Positions 51,864-59,206 of a stretch of 64,000 bases of DNA are shown here, in pieces; the stretch's first letter is position 1, and the number at the start of each line of letters is the position of its first letter. The notes beneath the pieces were generated by a model. That model saw only the letters and a list, made by a program, of their open reading frames with translations, did not search any database and was not told the DNA's origin. The DNA comes from Nocardia sp. CNY236 (GTDB lineage Bacteria; Actinomycetota; Actinomycetes; Mycobacteriales; Mycobacteriaceae): NCBI RefSeq assembly GCF_000482385.1, contig NZ_AXVD01000014.1, positions 1-64,000 of the forward strand, given 5' to 3'. Position numbers and translations under genes: made by a program.

Positions 51864-52388
51864 ATGGAATCCAACCCTTCACCATTCGCGACGAAAGCCG
51901 AGGTAGATGCCGCTCGCGGCTACCTGCGGGCTTGTGTCGAGTGGAACCCGAACTGGGAACCTTCCCACAGCAGGCGCATCGATGCCTTGACCGACGAACA
52001 AGTCATCGACGCCACGCTGCGGTCATGGCCGCAGGGCTGGGACGACTTCCGCAGCTACTTCGCCGGTGACATCCACGCCGCCGAGGAGGAAGACGCCGCC
52101 CGCTGGCATGCCGAAGCCACACAGGCCGCACGCGGGCACCTTTTCGCTTCCCGTCTACCCAGGGCCGCGCTGCGGTGGGGTCGTTGCTCGCTCACCGCCA
52201 CCGAGGCTGTGGCCACGCTCGGTGCCGATATCGCTGACCTCCGGCAGGGAGGCGAGTCCTGGTCGCGGATGGCTGAAGTCCTCGGCGTCCCGGTGCCGAT
52301 CGTGAGGGCGTGGGCTGTCGAAGGCCGCGCCCGCCAGCTTGTCGCCACCATCGTCCGATCACTCCGCGCCGCACGGGCGTGCGAGTAA
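51864..52388 (+). CDS. Hypothetical protein of the transfer operon
   Basis: 174 residues from ATG 51864. It starts MESNPSPFATKAEVDAARGY and shows two helical halves around WPQGWDDFRSYFAGDIHAAE. The C-terminal part (ESWSRMAEVLGVPVPIVRAW) resembles an HTH. It has no membrane helix. It lies between the membrane protein and the large tailed protein. The function is unknown. Confidence 0.68.
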   Translation: MESNPSPFATKAEVDAARGYLRACVEWNPNWEPSHSRRIDALTDEQVIDATLRSWPQGWDDFRSYFAGDIHAAEEEDAARWHAEATQAARGHLFASRLPRAALRWGRCSLTATEAVATLGADIADLRQGGESWSRMAEVLGVPVPIVRAWAVEGRARQLVATIVRSLRAARACE

Positions 52389-52407
52389 CACGAAGGAGAA
52401 CCGACCG

Positions 52408-54183
52408 ATGTCTGAACACAGCACTGTGGACGAAATCACCGGCGAGGTAAGCCGGTTCAGCGCTGCCATGCAGGCGGCAATACAGCGGCACGCCCAGTCC
52501 AGGGGCTGGATGGAACGCCGCCGAGCCCGGAAGGATATCTCGCGTCTGATCCGCCAGGAACGCCATGAGCAGGACCGAGCCCGTACCAACCACCTGGCCT
52601 GGACCAATCAGGCGGTCGACCGATACCGCATGCACGCGGTAGCTGTCGCGGCGCGAGCGGGCGATCCGAGTGTGGATCATTACCGCCGGGCGCACGATGC
52701 CCGCGCCTTGGCCGAGCATCGCGACACGCTGGCTGGGCAATTCATCGAGGATGAGCATTTGACACGTACCGAGCAGGGTATAGCCCTGGACGGGTTGGAC
52801 GCCGCGACCGTGTTCCCGGAATACCGTCCCGGCAACCTGTTCTCCCGCGCACACAAGGTCAAAGGCATAGAGGCGCTGCACTACCGGGCACGGGTCGCTC
52901 GTGAAACGGTCGGCGCCCGTCAGCACGCGGAACGGGAGCAGGCGGAATGGGAGAAAGGGCTTGATGCCGCACGCCGCGCCAACGCCGAAGCATCGATACT
53001 CGCCCGTATCGACGCGGCGCAGGCCCACCGCCACCGCTACACCGCACAGATGACATGGACCGACCCGGATGGCGGTGTGCTAAGCGAGACACGTGCCTTC
53101 GCTACCGAACACACCGCGACGGCCTGGGCGAAGCGCAATGTCGACCACACGATGTGGTCGGACGGAACGAGCCTGCAGGTCCGCACCATCGACACCATCA
53201 ACGGTGCGACGCAACACGCAGATCAGGGCCGTCCGGAGATCGTGGCCCGTCAGCTCGCGCAGCGCGAAGCGATACTGCGTGAACGCACTCTGCGTGGGCA
53301 GGTCCACCACGATCAGCAGCGGTTCGGCGCCACCGTCACCTACCTGCCGGATAACGCCAACCAGGTCGTGTATGAGACCGGAAGCCACGCCAGCGAATCC
53401 GAGTCCGCGGCCTGGACCGCCCGACAGCTGGGCGTGATCCAGCCCGCGGCCGGCACCACCGTGCACGTCGCCGCCTACCAGCACACCGCTGATGGCGACC
53501 ACGATCCGGTGTTCCGTGCCGAGGGAGGCCCGCAGATGGTCGCTGATGAGGTGACCCAGTGGCGCGAAGGTGTCGACCGGGGATCTGTGCAGCGTGATCG
53601 GGGCGAAACAGAGCAGCGGCCCGCGTGGGTTGAGCAGTTGACACCTGAGCGCGCCGCGGCCGCGCATGTGCTGCGCGAGGCGCAGCGCCAGTGGAACGAG
53701 CACGCACTGACAGCTTCTGTTGATCGTCGGATGCAGCTGGGTGAGGCATGCCGCGCGGCGGGTGATGACCTGAGGAAGACGGGTTTGAACTGGGATGACG
53801 TTCGATGGGTCACCGACCATCCGGGTGACGTGGATCGGCGGCTCGCCGAGATCGACCGCGACCAGCAGCCGGTGACCGCCACGCCGCGGCAGGTCGTCGA
53901 AGGGCATGACCAGCGGGACACGACGATCACGGAGTTGACCCGGCAGTTGGAGCAGGTGACAGGCGAGCGCGACAAATTCCGTGGTGAACGGGATGAGGCG
54001 GTACAGAAGCTCGCCGCCCGCACACCAGCGCATCGCCGCTACGGCAGCCCGGAACGTCAAGCCGAGCAAGCCAAACCCGCGGCGATGGCTGGGCGGTCCG
54101 CGTTGGCGGACTACCAGCCGGGCAACAGCCTGGCCGATGCCCTCGCCCAGACCGGGGCTGATCGGACCGAGGTCGAGCGATGA
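52408..54183 (+). CDS. Large coiled-coil protein with shared C-terminal tail
   Basis: 591 residues from ATG 52408 behind AAGGAG. The N-terminal third is helical, charged and coiled-coil-like. A middle region has repeated strand modules (MTWTDPDGGVLSETRAFATE, then FGATVTYLPDNANQVVYETG). A second coiled coil (RDTTITELTRQLEQVTGERD) precedes the C-terminal tail SALADYQPGNSLADALAQTG plus ADRTEVER, shared with two other proteins of the operon. I know no family. It may be a structural or DNA-packaging protein of the transfer machine, or an effector delivered with the DNA. It overlaps the next gene by ATGA. Confidence 0.75.
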   Translation: MSEHSTVDEITGEVSRFSAAMQAAIQRHAQSRGWMERRRARKDISRLIRQERHEQDRARTNHLAWTNQAVDRYRMHAVAVAARAGDPSVDHYRRAHDARALAEHRDTLAGQFIEDEHLTRTEQGIALDGLDAATVFPEYRPGNLFSRAHKVKGIEALHYRARVARETVGARQHAEREQAEWEKGLDAARRANAEASILARIDAAQAHRHRYTAQMTWTDPDGGVLSETRAFATEHTATAWAKRNVDHTMWSDGTSLQVRTIDTINGATQHADQGRPEIVARQLAQREAILRERTLRGQVHHDQQRFGATVTYLPDNANQVVYETGSHASESESAAWTARQLGVIQPAAGTTVHVAAYQHTADGDHDPVFRAEGGPQMVADEVTQWREGVDRGSVQRDRGETEQRPAWVEQLTPERAAAAHVLREAQRQWNEHALTASVDRRMQLGEACRAAGDDLRKTGLNWDDVRWVTDHPGDVDRRLAEIDRDQQPVTATPRQVVEGHDQRDTTITELTRQLEQVTGERDKFRGERDEAVQKLAARTPAHRRYGSPERQAEQAKPAAMAGRSALADYQPGNSLADALAQTGADRTEVER

Positions 54184-54968
54184 CCAGCGCGAACACCGAT
54201 GACGTGGATGATCCGTTCATCGTCCACTACGCCGCCAAGGTCACCGACCCGCAGGAGGTGTTGATGCGCGCGGACTTCGCCCGCGCCGAACAGCTGCGGC
54301 GAACCGCGTGGGCGGACCACAACGAGGAACGACGGTATCTGCTGTTGAGGCAGGCCCGAGAGACCAACGAACGGTGGTCGGGTCGAGAAGACGACCTCGG
54401 TGAAGCCTGGTGCTACTTGGATCACGCGTTGCACGACTGGTTGTCCGAACCGGGCTATATGCGCAGTTTCTGCGACAAGGCGCAGGGGGTGCACGCTCTC
54501 GCCGATATCAACTGGCGCAGCCAGCAACAAGCGCGGGAGATGGCTGGCCACGGCGCCTGGGAGCCGACCATGCCGAGCGAGGCACCGCCCGGCATGGCCC
54601 CGACCACACGGCGCAGTCAGTTGCAGGCACGCGACATGACTGGCCACGGCCGATGGCCCGACACCACCACAACATCCAATCGAGAAGGAGCCGAACCAAT
54701 GAACAACACTACCCACCCCGAACACGACACCGAGTCGAACGAGTCCGCCACCGAGGAATTGTCGCCGATGCAGCGTCGCGGTGAGGATCAGGCCCGATAC
54801 ATCGCCGAACACGGCATCGCCCGCGACGCCTCTGGGCTGCTGACCTCCCACCATGTGACCCGCGTTGAGGAGCGTGCAGTCGGTTCGGCGGCACCATCGC
54901 CGCTGGCCGACTACCAGCCAGGGAGCGCCCTTGACCACGGCACCGACCGCGACGGGTTTCAGTGGTGA
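54180..54968 (+). CDS. Protein with three QAR-GHG repeats and shared C-terminal tail
   Basis: 262 residues from ATG 54180. The N-terminal half is helical. Three similar modules follow at 111-129 (SQQQAREMAGHGAW), 143-161 (SQLQARDMTGHGRW) and 198-216 (GEDQARYIAEHGIA). The C-terminal PLADYQPGSALDHGTDRDGF and QW is a shortened copy of the tail of the preceding proteins. An internal ATG at 54699 (residue 174) has a strong ribosome site (AAGGAG at 54685-54690, 8 bases upstream), so an 89-residue shorter product carrying the last repeat and the tail may also be made. The family is unknown. Confidence 0.72.
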   Translation: MTSANTDDVDDPFIVHYAAKVTDPQEVLMRADFARAEQLRRTAWADHNEERRYLLLRQARETNERWSGREDDLGEAWCYLDHALHDWLSEPGYMRSFCDKAQGVHALADINWRSQQQAREMAGHGAWEPTMPSEAPPGMAPTTRRSQLQARDMTGHGRWPDTTTTSNREGAEPMNNTTHPEHDTESNESATEELSPMQRRGEDQARYIAEHGIARDASGLLTSHHVTRVEERAVGSAAPSPLADYQPGSALDHGTDRDGFQW

Positions 54969-55387
54969 ATACCCAGGCCATGCAAACAACCATGCCCAAC
55001 CAGGCCCTGGCCGAACTCGGCCAAACAGTGACGCGACCGCTATCGCTACGGGCGCCGGTATGCACTGCGGCACCGGTCTCCGAGACCACGGCATGGATGT
55101 CGCCAGAAGGGGTGGGCGGCAGTGATCTTCAGTCTCGGTTGATCGCGGCGAATCAGCGTGCCGCGGAATTGGAGGAGCAGTTGGCCGCGGTCGTGGCGGC
55201 CCGCGACGCCGCCGAGCACCACGCCGCCCAGCTGGAACACCGTAACCAGGAGCTAGCCAGCGATCTGGACAACGCCCTGGATCAACTGGCCGGGCATGCC
55301 CTGCACGCCGAACAGGAACGCCTGATCCGGACCCCGGTGTGGAGTCCCTGGTCGGCGTGCAGTGATCGAGAAGGGCTCGACCGATGA
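54965..55387 (+). CDS. Coiled-coil protein of the transfer operon
   Basis: 140 residues from GTG 54965 in a GTGA overlap; ATG 54980 is an alternative. A mostly disordered N-terminus (about 1-53) is followed by one long coiled coil (LIAANQRAAELEEQLAAVVA, then ARDAAEHHAAQLEHRNQELA, then SDLDNALDQLAGHALHAEQE). It ends SDREGLDR, similar to the last residues of the shared tail (ADWEGVDR). It overlaps the DUF2637 gene. Likely a structural adaptor; no family recognised. Confidence 0.7.
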   Translation: MNTQAMQTTMPNQALAELGQTVTRPLSLRAPVCTAAPVSETTAWMSPEGVGGSDLQSRLIAANQRAAELEEQLAAVVAARDAAEHHAAQLEHRNQELASDLDNALDQLAGHALHAEQERLIRTPVWSPWSACSDREGLDR

Positions 55388-56178
55388 GCAAGACAATCAC
55401 TGTCAACCCTGTCAACCGGGCGTCAACTGGGCGTCTGGACCTCGCGGAGCTGACCGCGCTGGCGATGACGATCGTCATCGGCGCCGGCGCGTTCGCGTGG
55501 TCGTTCGCAGCCTTGACCGAGCTGGCGGTGATGGCCGGCATCACTCCGCGTCTAGCGTGGGCCGGGCCGATTTTTGTGGACGGCGCGATCGTCCAGTCCG
55601 CTGTCGCCCTGGTGTCGTTGCAGCGCCGAGCCCGCCAGGACGTGTCGATCCCGACCGCTACTCGCCGGTTCTTCTGGGGTGAGTTGTTCGCCGCTGAGCT
55701 GATTTCCGTGATCGGAAACGGCCTACACGCTGCGGAATCCGGGCAGCGGATCTTGCCAGCGACGATCGCGGCGTGCGTCGCGGGGGCGGCGCCGCTGTTC
55801 GGTTTGGCTGCCACGCATGGTCTGACCGCGCTGATCGAGGTTCCCCGTAACCCCGAACCGGCCCCGGAACCGGAGTTGACACCGGTGGAGTCGGAGTTGA
55901 CGCCGGTTTACGCCGACTCGACACGACTTGACACCGCCCGTCCAGGAGTAGACAGCGACTGTCCAGCGCTTGACACCTCCTTGACAGGGGCCGGTGAGGA
56001 GGTGGACAGCGACCCGCTCGCCGACCGCGACGCGGAGATCCTGCGCCGCTCGGCGGCCGGGGAATCGACCCGCAAGATCGGTGTCGCGGTCGGCCTGTCG
56101 CATGCCCGTGTCGCCCAGATCATCGACGCTGCCAAGTCCGGCGACGACCAGGGGGAGGTGTTGAGCCTGGTTCGCTGA
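55384..56178 (+). CDS. DUF2637/SpdB-like membrane protein with C-terminal HTH
   Basis: 264 residues from ATG 55384, overlapping the previous stop. Four membrane helices (LTALAMTIVIGAGAFAWSFA, then AGPIFVDGAIVQSAVALVSL, and two in the region of GELFAAELISVIGNGLHAAE and ATIAACVAGAAPLFGLAATH) match the DUF2637 family of actinobacterial plasmids, which includes Spd-type spread proteins. A Pro/Glu-rich linker joins a C-terminal HTH (AAGESTRKIGVAVGLSHARV). Such proteins help spread of the element within the mycelium. The last gene of the tightly packed operon. Confidence 0.83.
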   Translation: MSKTITVNPVNRASTGRLDLAELTALAMTIVIGAGAFAWSFAALTELAVMAGITPRLAWAGPIFVDGAIVQSAVALVSLQRRARQDVSIPTATRRFFWGELFAAELISVIGNGLHAAESGQRILPATIAACVAGAAPLFGLAATHGLTALIEVPRNPEPAPEPELTPVESELTPVYADSTRLDTARPGVDSDCPALDTSLTGAGEEVDSDPLADRDAEILRRSAAGESTRKIGVAVGLSHARVAQIIDAAKSGDDQGEVLSLVR

Positions 56179-56266
56179 CCGTTCACTACGGGGCAGGCAA
56201 CCAGCCTGCCCGCCTTCCCTCGCACTTCTCAACTACCTATTCATCCATCACACGAAGGACAGCATC

Positions 56267-56716
56267 ATGACCACCACACTGACCGACCTGGACGCGATCA
56301 ACGCCGAGCTGATGGGCTCCGGCGCCCGCAACCCGTTCGGCAAGGACGTGCAGCCCGGCGACGGGGTGACCGGCGAGATCGTCTCGGTCGTACGCCGCCA
56401 CCGCCACAACTCTAAAGGACACCCGTTGTACTGGATCAACCGCAAACCCACCGTCGCTGCGGCCGGTGATCCGGTGATCGATTCGCAGCTCATCGTGGAA
56501 ACCGACGCTCGGGACGACGAGCAGGACGACGGGCTGCGTGTGGTCACTTTGGACCGTGACGTGCAGCGCACTCTCGGCGCGGGGGTGCGCCGTGCCGGCG
56601 CTGGAGGTATCGCGATCGGTGGCCGCATCGAGGGCTTGTTGTACGTCGGGCCGGTCGAGGGCGGTGGCTACGGCCGTATCTATGACCTGGGCGCCTACAT
56701 TCCACCCAATACATAG
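56267..56716 (+). CDS. Hypothetical protein, possible OB-fold DNA-binding protein
   Basis: 149 residues from ATG 56267 with GAAGGA upstream. The sequence reads as mostly beta strands: FGKDVQPGDGVTGEIVSVVR, then KPTVAAAGDPVIDSQLIVET and VVTLDRDVQRTLGAGVRRAG, ending GGRIEGLLYVGPVEGGGYGR. This pattern would fit an OB fold, for example a single-strand DNA-binding protein for transfer, but no signature makes it certain. It is 88 bases after the DUF2637 gene and is followed by the strong terminator at 56740. Confidence 0.7.
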   Translation: MTTTLTDLDAINAELMGSGARNPFGKDVQPGDGVTGEIVSVVRRHRHNSKGHPLYWINRKPTVAAAGDPVIDSQLIVETDARDDEQDDGLRVVTLDRDVQRTLGAGVRRAGAGGIAIGGRIEGLLYVGPVEGGGYGRIYDLGAYIPPNT

Positions 56717-56739
56717 GCACACTCACTCACCCGTCAGGA

Positions 56740-56773
56740 CCCCCGGCCCGAAACACATTCGAGCCGGGGGTTT
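56740..56773 (+). terminator. Rho-independent terminator of the transfer operon
   Basis: An 8-bp G/C stem (CCCCCGGC/GCCGGGGG) with a 15-base loop is followed by TTT, 24 bases after the last stop. This is the best intrinsic terminator in the window, and it closes the transfer operon before the gene-free zone. Confidence 0.85.
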
Positions 56774-56864
56774 CTCGTGTCCACGACATACCAGCCGACT
56801 CGCAATCGCCAGTCGGCCTTCCTTCCCCTGACTGTTCCCTTTGCTCTTCCTCCGAAGGTGATCC

Positions 56865-56960
56865 GAGCCCGGATACCGGGTAGCTCAAGGGTGGCCGACA
56901 GGCCATCGCCGAAGGCGACGCGACGCAGGAGCGCCCTTGAACTACCCGGTATCCGGGCTC
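56865..56960. repeat. Three-stem palindromic element, copy 1
   Basis: The outer arms of 27 bp (56865-56891 and 56934-56960) pair with a single mismatch. Between them are two smaller hairpins, TGGCC-N4-GGCCA (56892-56905) and TCGCC-GAA-GGCGA (56906-56918), and a short unpaired stretch. A second copy, inverted, lies at 57976-58072. The core from CAAGGG to CCCTTGA is nearly the same in both copies, whereas the outer arms differ in sequence but still pair. It lies in the gene-free zone of the element. Confidence 0.85.
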
Positions 56961-57062
56961 ACGCTGTCCGGCTGAGGAAGGGCATTCGAGCTGTCGCCCT
57001 CGATATCGATTTTGGTACCGGTTCACGGTGATCGGCGGCGCGAAAATCCAGGCATCAAAGTA

Positions 57063-57098
57063 GCCGATAGGTAGCACACTCGTGTGCTACCTATCGGC
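57063..57098. repeat. Perfect 36-bp palindrome
   Basis: 17-bp arms (GCCGATAGGTAGCACAC and its complement) enclose a 2-base centre. No U-run follows. It is probably a protein-binding site or cruciform in the gene-free zone; a role in replication or transfer (oriT/clt-like) is conceivable. Confidence 0.85.
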
Positions 57099-57144
57099 AC
57101 TCTCCTCCTTCATCCCAACCCTGCAGTGAGCTGGGAAAAGAGCG

Positions 57145-57249
57145 TGATTTCTGCTCACTCCCCACCCCCACCCAGTTCGACATCTCATCGCCCACTTCGT
57201 GATCAACGAGATGTCGAACTGGGTGGGGGTGGGGAGCAATCAGAAATCA
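57145..57249. repeat. 105-bp inverted repeat with 42-bp arms
   Basis: Arms at 57145-57186 and 57208-57249 pair at 38 of 42 positions, including a perfect 29-bp core (57158-57186/57208-57236) containing CTCCCCACCC and GTTCGACATCTC. The spacer is 21 bases. The arms have a strand bias (C-rich against G-rich). This is the longest palindrome in the window and a candidate for oriT, a replication origin or a recombination site. Confidence 0.85.
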
Positions 57250-57615
57250 AAAGATCAAAAGAGAGAAGTGATGTGGTGGAGGAGAGAAGAGAAAGTGGTT
57301 GAGTTGGGTGGGCATCGGTGGGTTTGCGAGTGGGTTGCGTTGGGAGACGGTGACGGTGGTGGCTCGTGTGCATCGGCTGCGGTTTACGGCACGCGGCTGT
57401 GCGTGATGGTCGTCTGGTGGAGCGCGTGTGACACGAGTGCGTGGGCGTAGGTGTGCTATTTCGTGAGTTTGGTTCCGCCGGCAGGGTTGGCAACTGGCCG
57501 ATTTCGTGAACGCGCCAGCACACTAACGTGCCTATGTGAGCTTGTGGGGGCCGGCCGGGCTGTTTGCTCTGGGCGGCGGTGGTCACCTTTCGGCGGCGGG
57601 TCTTCGGAACGAGAC

Positions 57616-57766
57616 GGAACATCCCCGCGTGCGCGGGGCCGACCAGATCGCCGTTACGGCCCATGCCGCACCCCACGAACCATCCCCGCGGGCGCGGGGC
57701 CGACCCGCCCGCAGCGCGGATCTCAGCAACCCGCGCCGGACCATCCCCGCGGGCGCGGGGCCCGAC
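57616..57766. CRISPR. CRISPR mini-array, three repeats and two spacers, type I-E-like
   Basis: Repeats of 28-29 bases at 57616-57643, 57677-57704 and 57738-57766 share ATCCCCGCG-x-GCGCGGGGC(C)CGAC with the flanking GGACC. The repeat starts are exactly 61 bp apart, the period of type I-E arrays, and both spacers are 33 bases. Repeat 1 has T for G in the loop, repeat 2 differs at its first bases and repeat 3 has an extra C. The repeat forms the usual CCCCGCG...CGCGGGG hairpin. No cas gene is in the window, so the array would depend on cas genes elsewhere or be non-functional. Confidence 0.85.
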
Positions 57767-57975
57767 ACTTATTGACCAGCAGTGATTCTGTCAAATCTGT
57801 TGATTCTCATTCAATACCGGAGGCTGGATGGCGGTGAGGTTCGACTCGGTCGGAGGCGAGGCGATCTCGAATATATTCTCCAGGCGGTCACCGACTGATG
57901 ACCGGGAGGTGTCGGCGCGGTGCGCCGTGCGCGGCCTCCGGCCGCGTGCCCCTGGCTGGTGGCGCCTGCATTGTG

Positions 57976-58072
57976 TTCTCGCGCCCCTCCAACCTCAAGG
58001 GCGCTCCTGCGTCGCGTCGCCTTCGGCGATGGCCTAGCGGCCACCCTTGACCTTGGAGCCTCTACGCGAGAA
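57976..58072. repeat. Three-stem palindromic element, copy 2 (inverted)
   Basis: Reverse-complement counterpart of the element at 56865-56960: the core (CAAGGG...CCCTTGA with the TCGCC/GGCGA and TGGCC/GGCCA hairpins) is nearly identical, and the total length is 97 against 96 bp. The outer arms (TTCTCGCG... and ...CGCGAGAA) are different from copy 1 but pair with each other. It lies between the CRISPR mini-array and the phosphatase pseudogene. Confidence 0.8.
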
Positions 58073-58189
58073 GAGCAGGCGCTATGGGGCAGGCCGGTGG
58101 CCTGCCCCAGTGGAGGCGCATGCGCCACCACCCAGGGGCAAAAGAACCCGCCGCCGCTGCGGTTGAGCATCGGGCCGTCGTTCAGCGGG

Positions 58190-58989
58190 TCACGGCACGG
58201 TGCCCCACAGGGCCGTTCGCACGGCCTTGCAGCATGCGTGATCCGCTGCGTTCAGCAGTAGACCGATTTGCCCCTCAACGATTCGGTATGGCTTCCCATC
58301 CGGCCGAACGGATATGCCACCAGCTTCGGCCAAAAGTAGGGTGCCCGCCGCGTGATCCCACGGCATCGACCGTTGATACAGAACAAAGTCGAGATCACCG
58401 TCGAGCATCCGTGTGTAGTTGACCCCAGCACTCGAAGCGCCGGGGCCCAGACGCGCGAAGCGTTCGCCGGCTTTCGACAGATCAGCGCGCTCCCGATGGG
58501 TCAGGCGTTTGGTCGGGGCGGCACCCTGCATCTGTTCGGCCGCGGCCGGTGGGGTGAGCCGTCGAATCCGGGCGCCGTCTCGGAAAGCCCCGGATCCGCG
58601 TTCGGCCACATAGAGCTGGCCGCTCTCGGGTAGGAGGATCCACCCTGCGGCGGGCTCGCCGTTACGCAGTAGCGCGACCATCACCGCGTATTCCCGACGA
58701 CCGGATACGAAGTTCGCAGTTCCGTCGATAGGATCCACCAGCCAACATGCCCCCCACCCAACGCCGCGAGACGAGACGGGTCTGTGGCTACGGCTTCCTC
58801 GCCGACTACCGGAATATCGAGAATCTCCAACAATCCACAGGAGATCAGACGCTCAGCTTCCACATCGGCGACAGTGACCAAATCGTTCGGTGCCTCCTCC
58901 GAGATCTGGCTCTTGGTCAACTGGCGGAACCGGGGCCGGATCGAGGTATCGGCGGCATCGAACAGGACCTGCGTCACCTCATCAATCAC
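58190..58989 (-). pseudogene. Inositol-monophosphatase-family gene with one-base frameshift
   Basis: Two overlapping frames together give an intact-looking IMPase of about 266 residues (GTG 58989 start). The first frame has the metal-site motif VGEEAVATD; the second has VDPIDGTANF and the closing WDHAAGTLLLAEAGG, so all three IMPase signatures are present. The break lies at a run of six C (plus strand, 58750-58755): one extra base would join the frames as ACWLVDPIDGT. The cause may be a real frameshift or a sequencing error in the homopolymer. It is cargo of the element, next to the right junction. Confidence 0.82.
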
Positions 58990-59116
58990 GTCGTGAGACT
59001 AGCCAAAGCTCGGATAGCGGTGTCGGTGGGCGGCAGCTTGCCCCACGAAAGCCCCACGAGATCTGCGTGGGGCAAAACTCCCTCGCGCGTGAGGCGTGGC
59101 TGCCTCGGCTTTTGCT

Positions 59117-59165
59117 GTGGGCGCAGAGGGGATCGAACCCCCGACCGCTGGTGTGTAAAACCAGT
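59117..59165. repeat. attR: right 49-bp direct repeat inside tRNA-Val
   Basis: The 49-bp sequence identical to 43171-43219. It forms the 3' part of the intact tRNA-Val gene, beginning one base outside the mature tRNA. Integration preserves the tRNA because the element carries the same 3' segment. Confidence 0.92.
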
Positions 59166-59189
59166 GCTCTACCGCTGAGCTATACGCCC
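59118..59189 (-). tRNA. tRNA-Val (anticodon UAC)
   Basis: A 72-base cloverleaf on the minus strand: the acceptor 5' strand GGGCGTA pairs with TGCGCCC, the D-arm contains AGCTCAGCGGTAGAGC, the anticodon arm is CTGGT-TTTACAC-ACCAG (anticodon TAC) and the T-arm contains GGTTCGATCCC. The discriminator is A and no CCA is encoded. This gene is the integration site of the element. Confidence 0.95.
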
Positions 59190-59206
59190 GGACCGTTGCC
59201 GACGGT

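Larger units (their letters stand above)
43171..59165. mobile_element. Integrative conjugative element in tRNA-Val (about 16 kb)
   Basis: The element is bounded by a perfect 49-bp direct repeat (43171-43219 and 59117-59165), which is the 3' part of a tRNA-Val(UAC) gene. The whole tRNA is intact at the right end. Inside lie a tyrosine integrase next to the left junction, a small HTH (Xis-like) gene, a replication-relaxation protein, a VirD4/FtsK-like DNA-transfer ATPase, an SpdB/DUF2637-like protein, several small membrane proteins, and cargo. No relaxase, Rep initiator of known type or type IV pilus is recognised, so transfer could follow the FtsK-like double-strand route of actinomycete elements. 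Confidence 0.9.

Noticed and set aside
56777..57031. Frame containing SPKATRRRSALELPG, and its relative on the minus strand at 57811-58170.
   Set aside because: Both are translations of the palindromic three-stem element, not proteins.
57451..57837. Open frames over the CRISPR mini-array, with repeated RGRGA- and SPRARG-like peptides.
   Set aside because: The repeated peptides are translations of the 61-bp repeat units; no ribosome site or family is seen.
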